DNA from: CAYUUP01 sp964447925
GTDB lineage: Bacteria; Bacillota; Clostridia; Oscillospirales; Oscillospiraceae
Length of the DNA: 6,607 nt
Direction of reading: 5' to 3'
Assembly (NCBI GenBank): GCA_964447925.1
Contig: CAYUUP010000085.1
Coordinates: forward strand, 1 to 6,607
Shown here: positions 4,750 through 6,607 of the stretch, one piece after another
Layout: each line of letters begins with the position of its first letter
How positions within the stretch are numbered: position 1 is the stretch's first letter
Made by a program: the position numbers and the translations under genes
The notes under the pieces: generated by a model
The model's database searches: none
Seen by the model: only the letters and a program-made list of their open reading frames with translations
What the model was told of the DNA's origin: nothing

Positions 4750-6222
4750 ATGGAACTGTTTGATCTGACCGCCCTGGAGCTGGGCGCCGCCATCCGCAAG
4801 AGGGATGTCTCCGCCCAGGAAGCCGCCGCCGCCGCGCTCTCCCGCATCCGGGAGGACAACCCCACCGATAACACCTTCCTCACCGTGCTGGAGAAGCAAT
4901 CCATGGAAAAGGCTGCGGAGGTGGATCAGGGCATCCGCTCCGGACAGCTAACCTCTCCGCTGGCGGGAGTCCCTATGGGCGTCAAGGACAATATCTGCAC
5001 CAAGGGGGTCAAAACCTCCTGCGCCTCCAAAATTCTAGGAGCTTTCGCCCCTCCCTATAACGCCACCGTCATGGAGCGGCTGGATGCCGCCGGAAGCGTC
5101 ATGCTGGGCAAACTGAATATGGATGAGTTCGCCATGGGTTCCACCAACGAAACGTCCTACTATGGCCCGGTGAAGAATCCCTGGAATCCGGATCATGTCC
5201 CTGGCGGCTCCTCCGGCGGAGCGGCGGCAGCTGTGGCCCGGCGGGACTGCTGGTACGCTCTGGGCAGTGACACTGGCGGCTCCATCCGTCAGCCCGCCGC
5301 CTATTGCGGCGTCACTGGTATGAAGCCCACTTATGGCACTGTCTCCCGCTATGGCCTCATCGCTTACGCCTCCTCACTGGATCAAATCGGCCCTCTGGCA
5401 CGGGACGCCGCCGACTGCGCCGCCATTCTGGACGCCATCCAGGGGCGGGACAGCCGGGACAGCACCTCGCTGGACACCCCTGCCGGAGGACTGCTGGCAG
5501 GACTCACCGGCAACTTGCAGGGCCTGCGGGTGGGCATCCCGGAGGACTGCTTCCCCGATGGGCTAAACAGTGAGATTTCCGGATCCGTGCTGGCTGTGGC
5601 CGATGTACTGAAGGCCAGAGGCGCCACGGTGGAGTCTTTGTCCCTTCCCATCATGGAGTATGTCGTTCCCACCTATTATATCATCGCTTGCGCCGAAGCC
5701 AGCTCCAACCTCTCCCGCTTTGACGGCGTCAAGTACGGCTGGCGGGCGGAGGACTATGAGGATCTCACCGATCTCTACAATAAGACCCGCACCCAGGGCT
5801 TCGGCTCCGAGGTCAAGCGGCGTATCCTGCTGGGTACCTTTGTCCTCTCCACTGGCTACTACGACGCCTACTACAGAAAAGCCCTACAGGTCAAGGCTGT
5901 TATCAAAAAGTCCTTTGATCGGGCCTTTGAGCAGTTTGACCTGCTGCTGACCCCAGTGTCTCCCACCACCGCCCCCCGGCTGGGAGAGAGCCTCCAGGAT
6001 CCTCTGCAGATGTACCTCTCTGATATCTACACCGTGTCGGTGAACCTGGCAGGACTGCCCGGGCTATCCATGCCCTGCGGCTTTGACGGGGCCGGGATGC
6101 CCGTCGGGGCGCAGCTCATCGGCCCCGCTCTGGGGGAGGCAAAGGTGCTGAACGCCGCCTACGCCTTCCAGCTGGATACCAACTACCATAGGCAGCAGCC
6201 GTCAAGAAAGGGAGGGAAGTAA
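4750..6222 (+). CDS. gatA: Asp-tRNA(Asn)/Glu-tRNA(Gln) amidotransferase subunit A (glutaminase)
   Basis: GatA is the amidase-signature subunit that hydrolyses glutamine; the ammonia is channelled to GatB. The product has 490 residues, normal for the family. The Ser-cisSer-Lys triad is intact: Lys79 in GVPMGVKDNI, Ser154 in the glycine/serine loop PGGSSGGAAAA (151-161) and Ser178 in SDTGGSIRQPAA (173-184). These are the same residue numbers as in the Staphylococcus aureus enzyme. Further landmarks are KLNMDEFAMGSTNE (121-134), GMKPTYGTVSRYGL (190-203), ASSLDQIGP and the C-terminal GLPGLSMPCGFDG. ATG 4750 is set by a very strong site, AGGAGGG at 4737-4743, six bases upstream and just after the gatC stop. 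The open frame back to 4684 overlaps gatC and is not part of the protein. The gatB ribosome binding site lies inside the last codons of gatA, which suggests coupled translation. Confidence 0.97.
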   Translation: MELFDLTALELGAAIRKRDVSAQEAAAAALSRIREDNPTDNTFLTVLEKQSMEKAAEVDQGIRSGQLTSPLAGVPMGVKDNICTKGVKTSCASKILGAFAPPYNATVMERLDAAGSVMLGKLNMDEFAMGSTNETSYYGPVKNPWNPDHVPGGSSGGAAAAVARRDCWYALGSDTGGSIRQPAAYCGVTGMKPTYGTVSRYGLIAYASSLDQIGPLARDAADCAAILDAIQGRDSRDSTSLDTPAGGLLAGLTGNLQGLRVGIPEDCFPDGLNSEISGSVLAVADVLKARGATVESLSLPIMEYVVPTYYIIACAEASSNLSRFDGVKYGWRAEDYEDLTDLYNKTRTQGFGSEVKRRILLGTFVLSTGYYDAYYRKALQVKAVIKKSFDRAFEQFDLLLTPVSPTTAPRLGESLQDPLQMYLSDIYTVSVNLAGLPGLSMPCGFDGAGMPVGAQLIGPALGEAKVLNAAYAFQLDTNYHRQQPSRKGGK

Positions 6223-6225
6223 GCC

Positions 6226-6607
6226 ATGGAATGGGAAACCGTCATTGGTCTGGAAACCCATGTGGAGCTGGCTACCCGTACCAAAATCTTCTGCTCCTGC
6301 ACTACTGCCTTTGGCGGGGACAGCAACACCCACTGCTGCCCCGTCTGCACCGGTATGCCTGGCACCCTGCCGGTGATGAACCGCAGCGTCATGGACTACG
6401 CTGTACGGGCAGGGCTGGCCCTGAACTGTGACATCACCCGGCGGCACAAGTTCGACCGGAAGAATTACTTCTATCCCGACCTGCCCAAGGCATATCAGAT
6501 TTCCCAGCTCTATCTGCCTATTTGCCGGAACGGAAAAGTCCCCATCAAAGTGGGCCGCACGGAGAAGATCATCCACATCCACGAGATCCACATGGAGGAG
6601 GACGCAG
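6226..6607 (+). CDS. gatB: Asp-tRNA(Asn)/Glu-tRNA(Gln) amidotransferase subunit B, N-terminal part (3' end outside window)
   Basis: GatB phosphorylates the side chain of misacylated Asp- or Glu-tRNA and transfers ammonia to form Asn- or Gln-tRNA. Only the first 127 codons of a protein of about 475 residues are present; the frame is open to the window end. Family blocks seen are [20 protein letters not shown], with Glu10 and His12 at the metal-site positions, the Cys-rich zinc-type site (Cys23, Cys25, Cys38 and Cys41 in CSC and CCPVC), [20 protein letters not shown], the very conserved [19 protein letters not shown] (75-93), and [12 protein letters not shown]. The last block contains Glu125, another active-site acid. 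Position 11 is Thr, where many GatB proteins read GLEVH. ATG 6226 follows GGGAGGG at about 6210-6216, inside the end of gatA, with a 3-base gap after the gatA stop. Confidence 0.96.
   Translation, partial: MEWETVIGLETHVELATRTKIFCSCTTAFGGDSNTHCCPVCTGMPGTLPVMNRSVMDYAVRAGLALNCDITRRHKFDRKNYFYPDLPKAYQISQLYLPICRNGKVPIKVGRTEKIIHIHEIHMEEDA

Noticed and set aside
4167..4904. Minus-strand open frame (245 codons) across the aspS end, gatC and the gatA start
   Set aside because: It is antisense to three conserved genes, with no family similarity and no plausible ribosome binding site or context.

Overview
This 6.6 kb window is a chromosomal segment from an endospore-forming Firmicute of the class Clostridia. 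A GC-rich member of the Oscillospirales is my best guess, but that placement is inference. The evidence is sporulation genes (spoVAD and a spoVAE-type gene), strong AGGAGG-like ribosome binding sites, a T-box riboswitch, a tandem-OB SSB-like protein, and Asn-tRNA synthesis by a non-discriminating AspRS plus GatCAB. All genes read on the + strand. I see no mobile element, CRISPR array, tRNA or rRNA.

Layout. (1) Positions 1-449 are the 3' end of leuB, the NAD-dependent 3-isopropylmalate dehydrogenase of leucine synthesis, cut by the window edge. (2) Positions 554-2010 are a small sporulation unit: a forespore-sigma-like promoter candidate, spoVAD, and a spoVAE-family membrane protein gene one base downstream. 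Together they would take part in dipicolinic acid movement across the forespore inner membrane. The spoVAC partner normally found just upstream is absent here. (3) Positions 2094-2708 encode a 204-residue protein with two SSB-type OB folds and no acidic SSB tail. (4) Positions 2732-3030 hold a consensus sigma-A promoter (TTGACA, 17 bp, TATAAT), a complete T-box leader and its intrinsic terminator. (5) Positions 3077-6607 hold aspS (archaeal-type), gatC, gatA and the start of gatB, closely spaced, each with a good ribosome binding site.

How the genes work together. AspRS appears to be non-discriminating: it carries a His/Pro pair at the OB-fold positions tied to relaxed anticodon recognition. 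It would charge both tRNA-Asp and tRNA-Asn with aspartate. GatCAB would then amidate Asp-tRNA-Asn to Asn-tRNA-Asn, and also Glu-tRNA-Gln to Gln-tRNA-Gln. The T-box specifier reads AAC (Asn), so uncharged tRNA-Asn should switch the operon on. The specifier sits in the string CAAC, so an overlapping CAA (Gln) codon is also present. This resembles the dual-codon T-box described for the same pathway in Clostridium acetobutylicum, but with Gln in place of Glu. That overlap is the most interesting item in the window.
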